This document shows positions 44,142-53,178 of a DNA stretch of 64,000 nt, in pieces. The stretch is from NCBI GenBank assembly GCA_020723305.1, contig DYJC01000005.1, forward strand, positions 157,724 through 221,723, read 5' to 3'. The DNA is from Desulfosudis oleivorans (GTDB taxonomy: Bacteria > Desulfobacterota > Desulfobacteria > Desulfobacterales > SURF-7). Numbering within the stretch: position 1 is the stretch's first letter; each line of letters opens with the position of its first letter. Both the position numbers and the translations under genes were made by a program. The notes under the pieces are model-generated. The model was not told where the DNA came from. It saw nothing but the letters and a program-made list of their open reading frames with translations, and ran no database searches.

Positions 44142-45176
44142 ATGAAAGAATGTAATTCGCAGCAGGAAAGCATCACAAACAGCAGCCAACTTACTGAATA
44201 TTTTCAGATCGATCAAAAATCGATTGATCTGGTCATTCAAAAATATCCCATGAAGATCCCGCGCCATTACCTTTCTTTAATCAAAAAAAATGGTGATTCG
44301 TTATGGAAACAAGCGATTCCGGATATTAGAGAACTTGAGATTAATCAGCTGAAAGAGGATCCTCTCCATGAAGAGAGTCAGTCTCCCACGCCGAATTTAA
44401 TTCATCGTTACCCTGACCGGGCAGTGTTCCTGGTCTCGGATCAGTGCGCCATGTATTGCCGGTATTGCATGCGAAAAAGAAAAATCGGACAGGATGTCCT
44501 AGTTGATCATGATTTTATTGAAAAAGGAATCGACTATATCCGGAAATATAAGGACATCCGGGATATCATCCTGTCTGGTGGTGATCCGCTCATGCTTGAT
44601 GATAAAAAACTGGATAGCATCCTGAAACGCCTGAAAAAAATAAACCACATTGAGATGATCAGAATTCATACTCGAATCCCTTGTGTACTTCCCCAGCGAA
44701 TCACTCATGATCTTGGCAATATTCTTCAGAAGTACCATCCAATTTACCTGAACACGCACTTTAACCATCCGGATGAGATAACACCCGATTCCAAAAAAGC
44801 ATGTGCTATCCTTGCCGATGCAGGCATTCCTCTCGGCTGCCAGACCGTGCTGTTGAAAGGTGTAAATGATTCCCCACAAATAATGCAAAAACTGATGCAG
44901 AAACTTGTTCAAATTCGTGTAAGGCCATATTATATTCATCATCCCGATCCTGTTCGAGGAACCGGTCATTTCAGACTTCCGATCCAGAGCGGCTTAAAAA
45001 TCATGGAATACCTTCAAGGAAATATATCTGGATTATGTATTCCTCGATACATGATTGACCTTCCCAAGGGAGGTGGAAAAGTGCCGCTTCAACCGGATTA
45101 TATTGATCAATCAAAAAGCCCGAGATTGATTGTTCGGAATTACAAAGGTGAGTTATTTGAATACCCAGATGGCTGA
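44142..45176 (+). CDS. KamA-family radical SAM aminomutase
   Basis: 344 residues from the ATG (a TTG ten codons upstream at 44112 is an alternative). Radical SAM cysteines C102, C106, C109 in CAMYCRYC, a PLP-lysine in GGGKVPL near 315, and the lysine-binding aspartates of lysine 2,3-aminomutase appear conserved in PYYIHHPDPVRG and IDLPKGGGK. The sequence HRYPDRAVFLVSD is KamA-like, unlike the EpmB form. It is shorter than clostridial KamA. Likely lysine 2,3-aminomutase or a relative; beta-lysine made this way can be an osmolyte or catabolic intermediate, but no ablB or kam partner gene is adjacent. Confidence 0.85.
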   Translation: MKECNSQQESITNSSQLTEYFQIDQKSIDLVIQKYPMKIPRHYLSLIKKNGDSLWKQAIPDIRELEINQLKEDPLHEESQSPTPNLIHRYPDRAVFLVSDQCAMYCRYCMRKRKIGQDVLVDHDFIEKGIDYIRKYKDIRDIILSGGDPLMLDDKKLDSILKRLKKINHIEMIRIHTRIPCVLPQRITHDLGNILQKYHPIYLNTHFNHPDEITPDSKKACAILADAGIPLGCQTVLLKGVNDSPQIMQKLMQKLVQIRVRPYYIHHPDPVRGTGHFRLPIQSGLKIMEYLQGNISGLCIPRYMIDLPKGGGKVPLQPDYIDQSKSPRLIVRNYKGELFEYPDG

Positions 45177-45190
45177 AAACTGAAACAGCC

Positions 45191-45664
45191 TTAGGAAAAA
45201 TTTGAGCCCCTCGACTTTTTGATTCGAATAATCCGAGGTCGATATTGATCTTGCCTGCCCATTTTATTGGCTTTTAACTTGATAAAAACAATCGAGACCA
45301 GAAAAAAAAGAAACCCGGAAATGGCAGATGAAGCGGAAACACCAAGCTGGAGAACTGGAGCAATCTCCTGGCCGATTAAAGCACCTGCAAACATGCATAG
45401 AATTGGAAAAACATATAACAGAAATGTGGCCTTAAGCAGGGAAGAGGTTTCAAAACTGATTATTACCTGATCCCCAATTGATGCTCCGGCCTCATTGATT
45501 ACTTCCACCTCCATTTCATCACCGCCACCCATTACACTGCATGATTTTTGAGAACTGCATGACTCACATGCACTCGATTTTTTGGTTTTCACCCATGCAG
45601 TCTTTGCATCCAGCTTGATGACAATCCCTTCTTCAGTTGCCACAGATATCTCCTTCCGATCCAT
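45191..45664 (-). CDS. RseC/MucC-family membrane protein
   Basis: 157 residues. N-terminal beta-rich part with four cysteines (ACESCSSQKSCS), two transmembrane helices at about 80-100 and 112-132, and a basic tail. This is the SoxR-reducing system RseC family; its members sit beside Rnf electron transport or sigma-E genes in other bacteria. Neither is present here, so the partner is unclear. Ribosome site AAGGAGATA before the ATG. Confidence 0.85.
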   Translation of the reverse strand: MDRKEISVATEEGIVIKLDAKTAWVKTKKSSACESCSSQKSCSVMGGGDEMEVEVINEAGASIGDQVIISFETSSLLKATFLLYVFPILCMFAGALIGQEIAPVLQLGVSASSAISGFLFFLVSIVFIKLKANKMGRQDQYRPRIIRIKKSRGSNFS

Positions 45665-46300
45665 TCATCTTCGAATGTATTCGATCCATTTCAGATAGCA
45701 AAATCAGTTCTGCCTTCAAAGTTGATCCTATGAGGATATCTGCATAGGAATTTCAACTTTATGAAAATATAACTTGTTGACTTGTTGTGATTTATAAACC
45801 TATTGGTCATGTTTTCATATGAATTGCAAAATGTCAATGATATCAAAAAACCATTTGTATGTCTTTCAGGAGTCGATGCTATCTGTGAGGAATCCGGATT
45901 TTTGTGGAAAAATATGAAAACTTCGGAAACAATTTATTCATACATAAATGTAATAATATTAAATAATCAATACAAAAATGAAATAAAACTCTCAAGCCAC
46001 ATACGATCCTGAAACGATAAAATATGATAACAATTTGAAATAAATTGTTAATTTTATAACCTTACTCCAAGTAAAAAAACTGGCATACCGGATGCAAACT
46101 ATTCAGACTCAAAGATATGGGAACAATGACACCGAAAAGGAGGTAAACAGAATTCATTGATGATTGTTTAAATCAGTTTTTTATTCAATTTTACTCAGAT
46201 CGTTTACAGGTTTTTTCGCTTCCAGCTCTTTCATTTTATCACACTGGATCCAGAATCTGTAAATGTATCAAAACGTAGAAGTTAATTAAGGAGGAAATTC
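45665..46300 (+). other. Long intergenic region before the porin
   Basis: 636 AT-rich bases without a supported gene. A rightward 69-codon frame (45803-46012) has no ribosome site and an unremarkable composition, so it is not called. The region holds a sigma-54 promoter candidate at 46081-46096, an AAGGAGG ribosome-like motif near 46137 that opens no frame longer than a few codons, and the leader of the porin gene. Confidence 0.4.
46081..46096 (+). promoter_or_regulatory. Possible sigma-54 promoter
   Basis: TGGCAT, five bases, ATGCA, with the invariant GG (46082-46083) and GC (46094-46095) 12 bases apart as required. It differs from consensus at the C of TGGCAC and the first T of TTGC. It lies 205 bases before the porin start. 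The NifA-like regulator in this window could be the activator. Confidence 0.4.
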
Positions 46301-47026
46301 ATGAAGAGGTTTTTTTACTTAGCAATTGTGGTTATTTTTTTATCTGGAATGTGGCTGAAAGACTCTTTGGCAGCGGAAGCAACCTTTAATACGAATGTGA
46401 ATTCCGCTTATGTATGGAGAGGAATTACATTCAATGATGGTGTTGTTGTTCAACCCTCTATGAATGTAGCAAAGGGAGGATTTAATTTTAATGTCTGGGG
46501 AAATCTGGATATTGATGATTATGACAATACCCTGGATGACGGGGAGTTTTCAGAAGTCGACCTGACACTTTCATATGGATTTGACATCAAATCTATTTCC
46601 ATCTCTTTTGGATATATCGAGTATTTATTTCCGGCAGGCGCATTGGGGACACGCGAGGTATACGGAAGTATCGGTATCGAACCATTTACTGGATTTACTA
46701 CCGGGGTTAACGTATATTATGATTTTGATGAAGTAGAAGATTATTATGTAAGCCTAAACATCGGCTACAGCCGGGAGCTTGTCGAAAAATTAAGCATGAA
46801 TATAGGCTTCACGGCAGGTATTGCAGGAGAAGATTTTTCGGAAACGTATGGAGGAACAGATGACGGGTTTTATGATTATAATGCCTCACTGGGGCTTGGA
46901 TATGCCGTTACGGACAACCTCTCTGCCTCTGGATTTATCGCTTATGCAGATTCCTTTGATGAGGAAATTCTTCCGGAGCAGGATGTGGATGTGTATGGAG
47001 GGTTAGGAGTATCTTACAACTTTTAG
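46301..47026 (+). CDS. TorF-like outer membrane protein
   Basis: 241 residues. Signal peptide (cleavage near LAA-EA), then alternating beta strands, starting with FNTNVNSAYVWRGITFNDG, which is typical of the TorF/Gcw_chp putative porins, and a C-terminal Phe (GVSYNF) for BAM recognition. The mature protein is rich in Asp/Glu/Tyr and could form about ten to twelve strands. Ribosome site AAGGAGG before the ATG. A strong hairpin follows the stop. Confidence 0.82.
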   Translation: MKRFFYLAIVVIFLSGMWLKDSLAAEATFNTNVNSAYVWRGITFNDGVVVQPSMNVAKGGFNFNVWGNLDIDDYDNTLDDGEFSEVDLTLSYGFDIKSISISFGYIEYLFPAGALGTREVYGSIGIEPFTGFTTGVNVYYDFDEVEDYYVSLNIGYSRELVEKLSMNIGFTAGIAGEDFSETYGGTDDGFYDYNASLGLGYAVTDNLSASGFIAYADSFDEEILPEQDVDVYGGLGVSYNF

Positions 47027-47048
47027 AGGAAAAATATTATATCCCTAT

Positions 47049-47073
47049 GGCCGGTACAGTTACCGTACCGGCC
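47049..47073 (+). terminator. Intrinsic terminator after the porin, possibly bidirectional
   Basis: GGCCGGTAC (47049-47057) and GTACCGGCC (47065-47073) form a perfect 9-bp stem with a 7-base loop, followed by an AT-rich tail with TTTT. It lies between convergent porin and tsaC genes. Confidence 0.65.
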
Positions 47074-47090
47074 TATCTATATATTTTGAT

Positions 47091-47744
47091 TCACATCCTG
47101 ACCGATTTAAGTAGCAGATGAATTTCTTTTTCGGAAATCACCCCTTCCCGAAGGATTACAGGAGGAGTCGTTGTCACGTCAATAACCGTTGAACCGACAC
47201 CACCTTTCAGCAGGCCGGCATCCAGAATCAGATCTGAGCATTGAATGACCTCAGGGTCTATTCCTGAGATATGCGAACACCCTCCCTGATGAGATAGATT
47301 CGCGCTGGTTCCGATAACCGGATTTTCAAGCACACTCACAAGCGCAACAGCTACTTTATGTGCGGGTATCCGGATACCGATTTTTCCAGTTCCGGCTGTA
47401 AGAGCCTGCGGCAGATTTTTTCCTGCGTTAAATACCAGGGTCAGCCTTCCCGGCCAGAATGCCTCCATCAGAGTATCAGCGACAGGGGGAATGCCTGTGA
47501 CAATCGATTCCAGCGCTTTTCGATTTTTCACCAGCACCAATAAAGGGTTATTCTCAGATCGCTGCTTGGCCTTAAAAACTTTTTTCACAGCAATTGGATT
47601 TAAGGCATCCGCAGCAAGGCCATACAAACAGGTTGTAGGAAAAATAACCACCCCACCATTCAGAATAACGCCGGCAGCGTTTTGAATGAACTCCGGCTGT
47701 GGCGAACTTGAGTCAATTCTGATTATCTTATCGGATGTTTTCAA
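47091..47744 (-). CDS. tsaC: Threonylcarbamoyl-AMP synthase (Sua5/YrdC/TsaC)
   Basis: 217 residues starting at a TTG (47744), which overlaps the purine gene's stop by 17 bases; the frame runs further back inside that gene but those residues are not family-like. Motifs: VVIFPTTCLYGLAADA, KAKQRSENNPLLVLV and a conserved PVIGTSANLSHQGG. The enzyme makes threonylcarbamoyl-AMP from threonine, bicarbonate and ATP for t6A37 in tRNA. Whether TTG or another codon is the true start is uncertain. Ribosome-like AAAGAAG upstream. Confidence 0.88.
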   Translation of the reverse strand: MKTSDKIIRIDSSSPQPEFIQNAAGVILNGGVVIFPTTCLYGLAADALNPIAVKKVFKAKQRSENNPLLVLVKNRKALESIVTGIPPVADTLMEAFWPGRLTLVFNAGKNLPQALTAGTGKIGIRIPAHKVAVALVSVLENPVIGTSANLSHQGGCSHISGIDPEVIQCSDLILDAGLLKGGVGSTVIDVTTTPPVILREGVISEKEIHLLLKSVRM

Positions 47745-49500
47745 ACTTCTTTGCTTTTTGTTCCACTGCTGCTGCCATTTCTGATTTAAAAACATCCAGC
47801 ATTTTCGCAAGTTCAAGATCGGAAACCGCAAGGATTTGTACAGCGAGTATTCCTGCATTCCTTGCACCTGGCTTATCAATTGCAACAGTTGCAACCGGAA
47901 TCCCCGGTGGCATCTGCACTGTTGAAAGAAGGGAATCAAGCCCCTGAACAGAGGAAGCATTGATTGGGACACCGATAACCGGCAAGGTTGTATGCGCTGC
48001 GATACTCCCCGCAAGATGCGCGGCAAGCCCGGCTGCTGCAATAATCACTTTCAAGCCTCTATCCCGGGCGGTTGAAGCATATTTTGCCGCTCTTGCCGGG
48101 CTTCTGTGCGCAGAGGCTACAGTAATCTCAAAAGGAACACCAAACTGACGCAAGGCAGCCATGGTTTCCTCCATAACCTTGAGGTCTGAATCGCTCCCCA
48201 TTACAATACCCACCAGAGGCTTTCGGGCAATACGTTTCACCGCTTTCTGTCCAATATCTTTACGAAAATAAACACCTTCCCAATCGATGTTCGAAACAGC
48301 TTCATATGATTTTTGAATCGCTTTTTCCACAGTATCTCCAAGGGATGTCACTCCTAAAACACGACCTCCGGTAGCAACAATCCTATCCTTATCTTTACTG
48401 GTTCCTGCATGAAAAACATACGTATCTCGCATGCGTTTCACCTTATCGAGCCCGGAAATCGGCATTCCTTTTGGATAGGAGCCGGGATATCCCCCGGAAG
48501 CCATAACAACACAAACCGTTGCCCGATCATCAATTTCCAGAGCGCATTCATGAAGGCGCTCTTCAGAAATTGCCTCCATAATCGGAATGATATCACTTTT
48601 CAGTCGCATCAGCAGAGGCTGAGCCTCAGGATCGCCAAACCGGGCATTGAATTCAAGAACTTGTATGTTATCATTATCGATCATCAGACCAGCATAAAGC
48701 ACGCCTTTGTACTTTCTGCCTTCTGCCGACATCGCCCTGACAGTTGGAATCATCACTTCATTCATAATTTTTTGATGAAGACGTTCGGTTACAACAGGTG
48801 CTGGAGAATAGGCTCCCATTCCACCAGTATTCGGGCCTTTATCATCATCAAAAATTGCCTTATGGTCTTGAGATGACGGCAGGGCAAGAACGGTTTTTCC
48901 ATCCGTAAAAGCAAGGAATGAAACCTCCTCCCCTTTCAAACATTTCTCAATCACCACTTTTTTTCCGGCATCTCCAAATGCTTTTTTTGTAAAAATCTCA
49001 TCTAAGGCTTGTTTTGTGTCTTTTTCAGTAGCACAAACAAAAACTCCCTTACCAGATGCCAAGCCATCTGCTTTGATCACAATGGGCGTTCCCACTGAAT
49101 CAAGATATTGTTTTGCTTTTGAAAGAGAAGTAAATGTTTTCCCCTTTGCGGTCGGGATATTATATTTATTCATCAGTCTTTTTGCAAAAGATTTGCTTGC
49201 CTCTATTTCAGCTGCTTTCTTGGATGCACCAAAAATTTTTAATCTCTGCTTTTCAAAAATATCCACAATCCCTTTTGTAAGAGGGGCTTCCGGACCAACG
49301 ACTGTGAAATCAATTTTTTCTTTTTGGACAAACTCGAGAAGCTTATAAATATTATCTGAATTGATCGGAATACATGTGGCCAGATCCGCAATACCTGCAT
49401 TCCCGGGAGCGCAAAAAATTTTTGTTACTTTTGGACTTTTTGCTATTTTCCATACAAGGGCGTGCTCTCTGCCACCACTTCCGATCACCAGAATCTTCAT
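47728..49500 (-). CDS. PurD-PurE fusion: GAR synthetase plus N5-CAIR mutase
   Basis: 590 residues from the ATG at 49500 with GGAGGTCTT just before; a longer start at 49569 lacks support. Residues 1 to about 420 are phosphoribosylamine-glycine ligase (GSGGREHALVWK at 8, ATP-grasp KADGLASGKGV near 140, NARFGDPEAQ). Residues about 428-590 are class I PurE (GIVMGSDSDLKVMEET, SAHRSP). The two catalyse non-consecutive steps of IMP synthesis, so the join is for co-regulation more than channelling. No stop or frameshift divides them. Confidence 0.93.
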   Translation of the reverse strand: MKILVIGSGGREHALVWKIAKSPKVTKIFCAPGNAGIADLATCIPINSDNIYKLLEFVQKEKIDFTVVGPEAPLTKGIVDIFEKQRLKIFGASKKAAEIEASKSFAKRLMNKYNIPTAKGKTFTSLSKAKQYLDSVGTPIVIKADGLASGKGVFVCATEKDTKQALDEIFTKKAFGDAGKKVVIEKCLKGEEVSFLAFTDGKTVLALPSSQDHKAIFDDDKGPNTGGMGAYSPAPVVTERLHQKIMNEVMIPTVRAMSAEGRKYKGVLYAGLMIDNDNIQVLEFNARFGDPEAQPLLMRLKSDIIPIMEAISEERLHECALEIDDRATVCVVMASGGYPGSYPKGMPISGLDKVKRMRDTYVFHAGTSKDKDRIVATGGRVLGVTSLGDTVEKAIQKSYEAVSNIDWEGVYFRKDIGQKAVKRIARKPLVGIVMGSDSDLKVMEETMAALRQFGVPFEITVASAHRSPARAAKYASTARDRGLKVIIAAAGLAAHLAGSIAAHTTLPVIGVPINASSVQGLDSLLSTVQMPPGIPVATVAIDKPGARNAGILAVQILAVSDLELAKMLDVFKSEMAAAVEQKAKKFENIR

Positions 49501-49538
49501 AAGACCTCCGTTCGAGTATTGATTCCCAAACCGGGAAA

Positions 49539-50483
49539 TTACTTTTTTCCTTTTGACCGCTCTAGACACAACTCAATCAACTTATCCAGCAACTGCCCAA
49601 AAGGGATTCCCGCTGTTTTCGCAGCAAGTGGAAAAAGGCTTGTATTCGTCATTCCTGGGATGGTGTTTGTCTCCAGAACATATACATTCTCTCCATCCAC
49701 AATCATATCTGTCCGGCTGTAATCATTGCAAAACAGTGCCTTGTGTGCAATCTTGGCACATTCTTGAACCCTTTCCGTCAACTGCTCACTCAGACGGGCA
49801 GGACAGATCTCATTGGTGGCTCCTGGTGTGTATTTTGCTGTATAGTCAAAAAAATCATATGCTTCATTCGGAATGATTTCAACAACCGGAAGGGTGATTA
49901 TCTCTTTGTTGCCAAGAACCCCCCCTGTCACTTCAATACCTTTGATATACTTTTCAACAATAACCGTATCATCGCGTTGAAAAGCAATATCAACGGCAAA
50001 TAGTAGATCTTCTTCAGATCTCACAATACTCATCCCGATGCTGGACCCGCCCTTTACCGGCTTCACAACAACAGGCAACCCAAGTTTCTTAATAATCTTA
50101 TTTGAATTAATGTCTTCCCCTTTGTTGATTACCTGATAGGGAGGAGTCATAAGACCGGCCTGCTCATAGATCTGCTTTGAAACCATCTTGTTCATTGCAA
50201 GAGCGCTTCCAAGCACACCCGTGCCCTGATAGGGTATGTTCAGAAGATCAAGAAGCCCCTGAATCGTACCATCTTCTCCATGAGGGCCATGAAGGATAAT
50301 CAAAGCCACATCAATTTGTTCTGCTTCAGCGACAAGTTTTCCAAGATCGTATTTCGGATCAAAACGGGAGATCTGATATTTTGTCTTATCCAGGACATCA
50401 AATACCTGATCGCCGCTTTTTAATGACACATCGCGTTCAGAAGAAATACCACCGGAAAAAAGAGCAACTTTTAATCTATTCAT
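49539..50483 (-). CDS. ddl: D-alanine-D-alanine ligase
   Basis: 314 residues, standard length. SGGISSERDVSLKSG at the start, HGPHGEDGTIQG, ATP-grasp KPVKGGSSIGMS, and the metal-binding EFxx region ending in VLETNTIPGMT. Makes the D-Ala-D-Ala dipeptide of peptidoglycan. Start overlaps the preceding gene's stop (ATGA); purine fusion gene follows 38 bases later. Confidence 0.95.
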   Translation of the reverse strand: MNRLKVALFSGGISSERDVSLKSGDQVFDVLDKTKYQISRFDPKYDLGKLVAEAEQIDVALIILHGPHGEDGTIQGLLDLLNIPYQGTGVLGSALAMNKMVSKQIYEQAGLMTPPYQVINKGEDINSNKIIKKLGLPVVVKPVKGGSSIGMSIVRSEEDLLFAVDIAFQRDDTVIVEKYIKGIEVTGGVLGNKEIITLPVVEIIPNEAYDFFDYTAKYTPGATNEICPARLSEQLTERVQECAKIAHKALFCNDYSRTDMIVDGENVYVLETNTIPGMTNTSLFPLAAKTAGIPFGQLLDKLIELCLERSKGKK

Positions 50484-50965
50484 GAATTAAATATTTTCTG
50501 TTTGGCCTTATTATACTCGTCAAGGGTTATCAGATTTTTATCTAGCATGTGGACTAGCGTTGTCAGTTCCCGGATATGAACTGTTTCCGGATCCTCTAAA
50601 AGACCTTTTGCATTAAAAACCTGGGCATCAATCCCTTTACCCTTCCCTGAATTATCAATCTTTAGGGATGCAAGTCCTCCCAATACGCTTATTTCAACCG
50701 ATTTTCCCCTGAACATGGGTAGTGACAACATATCGTTGAGCGACTTTCCTTCCGCTTTCATTCGCTTTCGCGTCAGGTACCCCATTAAAATTATGGCTCC
50801 TGTACCTCCTAAAAAAATCCACAGCATGTAACTTATGATTCCTCGAAAAAAAAGAACGAGTATCCCTAACCCTGCAATTAAAAAAATATGGAGTACCAGA
50901 ATAAAATATGCCGTGAAAATACTTTTAAGAACACCTTCTTGATTGGTTTTATCTTTCAGTTTCAT
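50480..50965 (-). CDS. Small membrane protein with SHOCT-like C-terminus
   Basis: 161 residues. Two hydrophobic spans (about 15-40 and 45-65), a linker, then the final 30 residues (IRELTTLVHMLDKNLITLDEYNKAKQKIF) in the SHOCT pattern, a short motif thought to mediate interactions. Function unknown. It overlaps ddl by ATGA. Confidence 0.75.
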   Translation of the reverse strand: MKLKDKTNQEGVLKSIFTAYFILVLHIFLIAGLGILVLFFRGIISYMLWIFLGGTGAIILMGYLTRKRMKAEGKSLNDMLSLPMFRGKSVEISVLGGLASLKIDNSGKGKGIDAQVFNAKGLLEDPETVHIRELTTLVHMLDKNLITLDEYNKAKQKIFNS

Positions 50966-51023
50966 GGTTAAAAACTGCCTTACGCTTCATTATTGTTTAA
51001 AAAAAATCGATATCTGTTGAAAC

Positions 51024-51401
51024 TCACTTTTTTGATTCCAAGGCATTGGATACCTTTTCCAAATAATACTGAGGCATGTCCAATTCCACGGTTGTATTTC
51101 GAATTGAATTCAATTTAAAGATCATATAGTTCAACTTCTTGATTGTCTTATATCGCTCTTGGGTATCCTTCATTCCAGACAACATATCCTCTGTTTTTTG
51201 AATCTGTTTCCGCAATTCAATCTCAGGCGGAAGAAAATTGGCATTTTTTAAAATTTTATATGCTATTCTAAGATCTTCCGGAATATTGGCATCTTCGAAC
51301 TGAATTGGCTTTCCAGCGCCAGGAAGATTTTTAAACACCCCATCCTTCTGTGCTTTTATAATTCTCTCTTCAACAATTTTCTCAAAACCGGAGAGCATCA
51401 T
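51024..51401 (-). CDS. DUF1992 (DnaJ homologue C28-like) protein
   Basis: 125 residues. The sequence VEERIIKAQKDGVFKNLPGAGKPI is the hallmark of DUF1992, shared by bacterial proteins and eukaryotic DNAJC28; no J domain is present. Function not established. The second Met (51398) is equally likely as start. Confidence 0.85.
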   Translation of the reverse strand: MMLSGFEKIVEERIIKAQKDGVFKNLPGAGKPIQFEDANIPEDLRIAYKILKNANFLPPEIELRKQIQKTEDMLSGMKDTQERYKTIKKLNYMIFKLNSIRNTTVELDMPQYYLEKVSNALESKK

Positions 51402-51644
51402 ATCTCTATTGGTTTTAACTCCTTATTATCAGATCATCATACCGGAAAATAATCTCAGCAACTATTTAAAAAAACAAGAAATGGATGTAAAAGATTCGTA
51501 TGAAAAAGTCAAGTTACAATAAACACTTGCGTAACTGGATAGTGATTATTTTTACGCAATACGTTTCAATTCGTGTTCTTTGGTCTCCTGTGATATTGTT
51601 TGTTTATTGTATATTATTACTCCCATCAGGAAAAGAAAAATATT

Positions 51645-53075
51645 TTGAAACCAATTGAACAAAAATTGAACAAATGGCTATCACCGGTAAAAGAAGACCT
51701 GCCCCCCCTCTATCTTGTCGGAGGGGCGGTTCGGGATCATCTTCTGAATCGAGAAATAAAGGATGTGGATATTGCTTGTGTAAAACCAGAAGAAACCGCA
51801 AACCGTATAGGACAATATCATGATCGTTCAATCGTTCTCTTTAACAAAAAACGGAATGCGGTCTGTTATCGTGTTATCGATCGTAACCATAAAGACGATT
51901 TTCTTGATATTGTTCAGCTACGGAATAACTCCATCTTCGAAGATCTTCAGGAACGAGACTTTACATTCAATTCTATTGCTGTTCAGATCAATTGGAAGGG
52001 ACAGATTGAAAAATTTATTGACCCCCTGAATGGCGTGGAAGACCTTCAAAACCGCCTGATCAGAATTTCCTCTTTACACGCTTTTCAGTCCGACCCCTTG
52101 CGAATCCTTCGTGCTTTTCGATTTTCAGCAGAGCTGGATTTTTGTTTGGAAAAAAAGACAAAACAGCTGATCATGGATCAATTCTCAATAATTTCATATA
52201 GTTCAATTGAACGGATCATGGCCGAATTTTTTAAGATTTTCACAACTGAACACTCCGCCCGACATATCCGCCATATGGATGAAATCGGCCTTCTTGAGAT
52301 CATATTCCCTGAAATCAAAAAGATGAAGGGTTGCGGACAAAATGATCATCACCATCTCGATGTATGGGATCATTCCATGATGGTTCTTGAGAATTGCGAA
52401 CAAATAACATCTAACCTGAATCATTATTTTCCCGAATCCGCCACTCAAATTCAAAACGCATTGAGTATAAACAACCGTCTTGTCCTGATGAAAATGGCTG
52501 CTTTGCTCCATGATATCGGAAAACCAGATACCCGAAAAATGAGCGAAAATTCATATGATATCACTTTTCATAACCATGACCGGGCAGGACAAGAAATCAT
52601 TTGCAGACTGTCTAAAAGAATAAAGATGTCCAAACAGGATCAGATATTTCTTGAATCAATGGTGGACAATCATATGCATATCCTTTTTTTATCCAGACCC
52701 GATGTCAAAGAAAAAACCGTTTTAAAATGGATTCGCAAATTAAGGGACAATTTTATTCCTCTTGTTATTCTTGAAATGGCCGACTGTAAAAGCACCCTTG
52801 GACCAGCATCCAGCAAAGCGTCCATTGATCATCATCTGACCTGGTCAAAGAACATGATCAACAACTATTTTCATGAAATCAAACAAAAAATAGAGAAAGA
52901 AAGTCTGATCAAAGGTAAAGACCTGATTGCCCTTGGGATGCCGCCTGGGCCTCGATTGGGCCAAATCCTGAGAACCATAAGAGAAGCACAAGACATCGGT
53001 ACAATACAAAATTACAATCAAGGACTTGCACTGGCAAAAAAAATTATTCAAAACCATGGCCGGTTGCATTCCTGA
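51645..53075 (+). CDS. CCA-adding enzyme / poly(A) polymerase family protein with HD domain
   Basis: 476 residues from a TTG preceded by AGGAAAAG (a TTG at 51600 is the alternative). Class II nucleotidyltransferase head with LVGGAVRD at 24-31 and DVD at 40-42, RNA-binding region with RDFTFNSIAV and DPLRILRAFRFS, and an HD phosphohydrolase domain (WDHSMMV, LLHDIGKPD). This pattern fits tRNA CCA-adding enzymes, which repair or add the 3' CCA, but A-adding enzymes and poly(A) polymerases share it. One of the two serine tRNAs here lacks an encoded CCA, consistent with need for such an enzyme. Confidence 0.85.
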   Translation: MKPIEQKLNKWLSPVKEDLPPLYLVGGAVRDHLLNREIKDVDIACVKPEETANRIGQYHDRSIVLFNKKRNAVCYRVIDRNHKDDFLDIVQLRNNSIFEDLQERDFTFNSIAVQINWKGQIEKFIDPLNGVEDLQNRLIRISSLHAFQSDPLRILRAFRFSAELDFCLEKKTKQLIMDQFSIISYSSIERIMAEFFKIFTTEHSARHIRHMDEIGLLEIIFPEIKKMKGCGQNDHHHLDVWDHSMMVLENCEQITSNLNHYFPESATQIQNALSINNRLVLMKMAALLHDIGKPDTRKMSENSYDITFHNHDRAGQEIICRLSKRIKMSKQDQIFLESMVDNHMHILFLSRPDVKEKTVLKWIRKLRDNFIPLVILEMADCKSTLGPASSKASIDHHLTWSKNMINNYFHEIKQKIEKESLIKGKDLIALGMPPGPRLGQILRTIREAQDIGTIQNYNQGLALAKKIIQNHGRLHS

Positions 53076-53096
53076 GCTTGCATGCAACCCATTTTT
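53062..53096 (+). terminator. Intrinsic terminator overlapping the end of the nucleotidyltransferase gene
   Basis: GGTTGCAT (53062-53069) pairs with ATGCAACC (53082-53089) with a 12-base loop, followed by CATTTTT. The left arm is inside the last codons. Confidence 0.55.
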
Positions 53097-53115
53097 AAAT
53101 TTACAAAAAAAGCAC

Positions 53116-53150
53116 TTGACATTAATTGAAAAATCAATATTTTTTCAATT
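53116..53150 (+). promoter_or_regulatory. Promoter of the Gld-type ABC operon covered by a perfect dyad
   Basis: -35 TTGACA at 53116-53121 and, after 16 bases, -10-like TATTTT at 53138-53143. AATTGAAAAA (53124-53133) and TTTTTCAATT (53141-53150) are perfect 10-base inverted arms with a 7-base gap, spanning the spacer and -10 region. It looks like an operator rather than a terminator, since no GC pairs hold the stem. Confidence 0.5.
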
Positions 53151-53178
53151 TTCATAAGCATATAAAAAGGAGAAAAAA

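Noticed and set aside
44142..45176. EpmB (EF-P lysine aminomutase)
   Set aside because: Core motifs read like KamA, and no epmA or efp gene is adjacent.
45803..46012. A 69-codon frame in the porin upstream region
   Set aside because: No ribosome site, no recognisable motif and AT-rich random-like composition.
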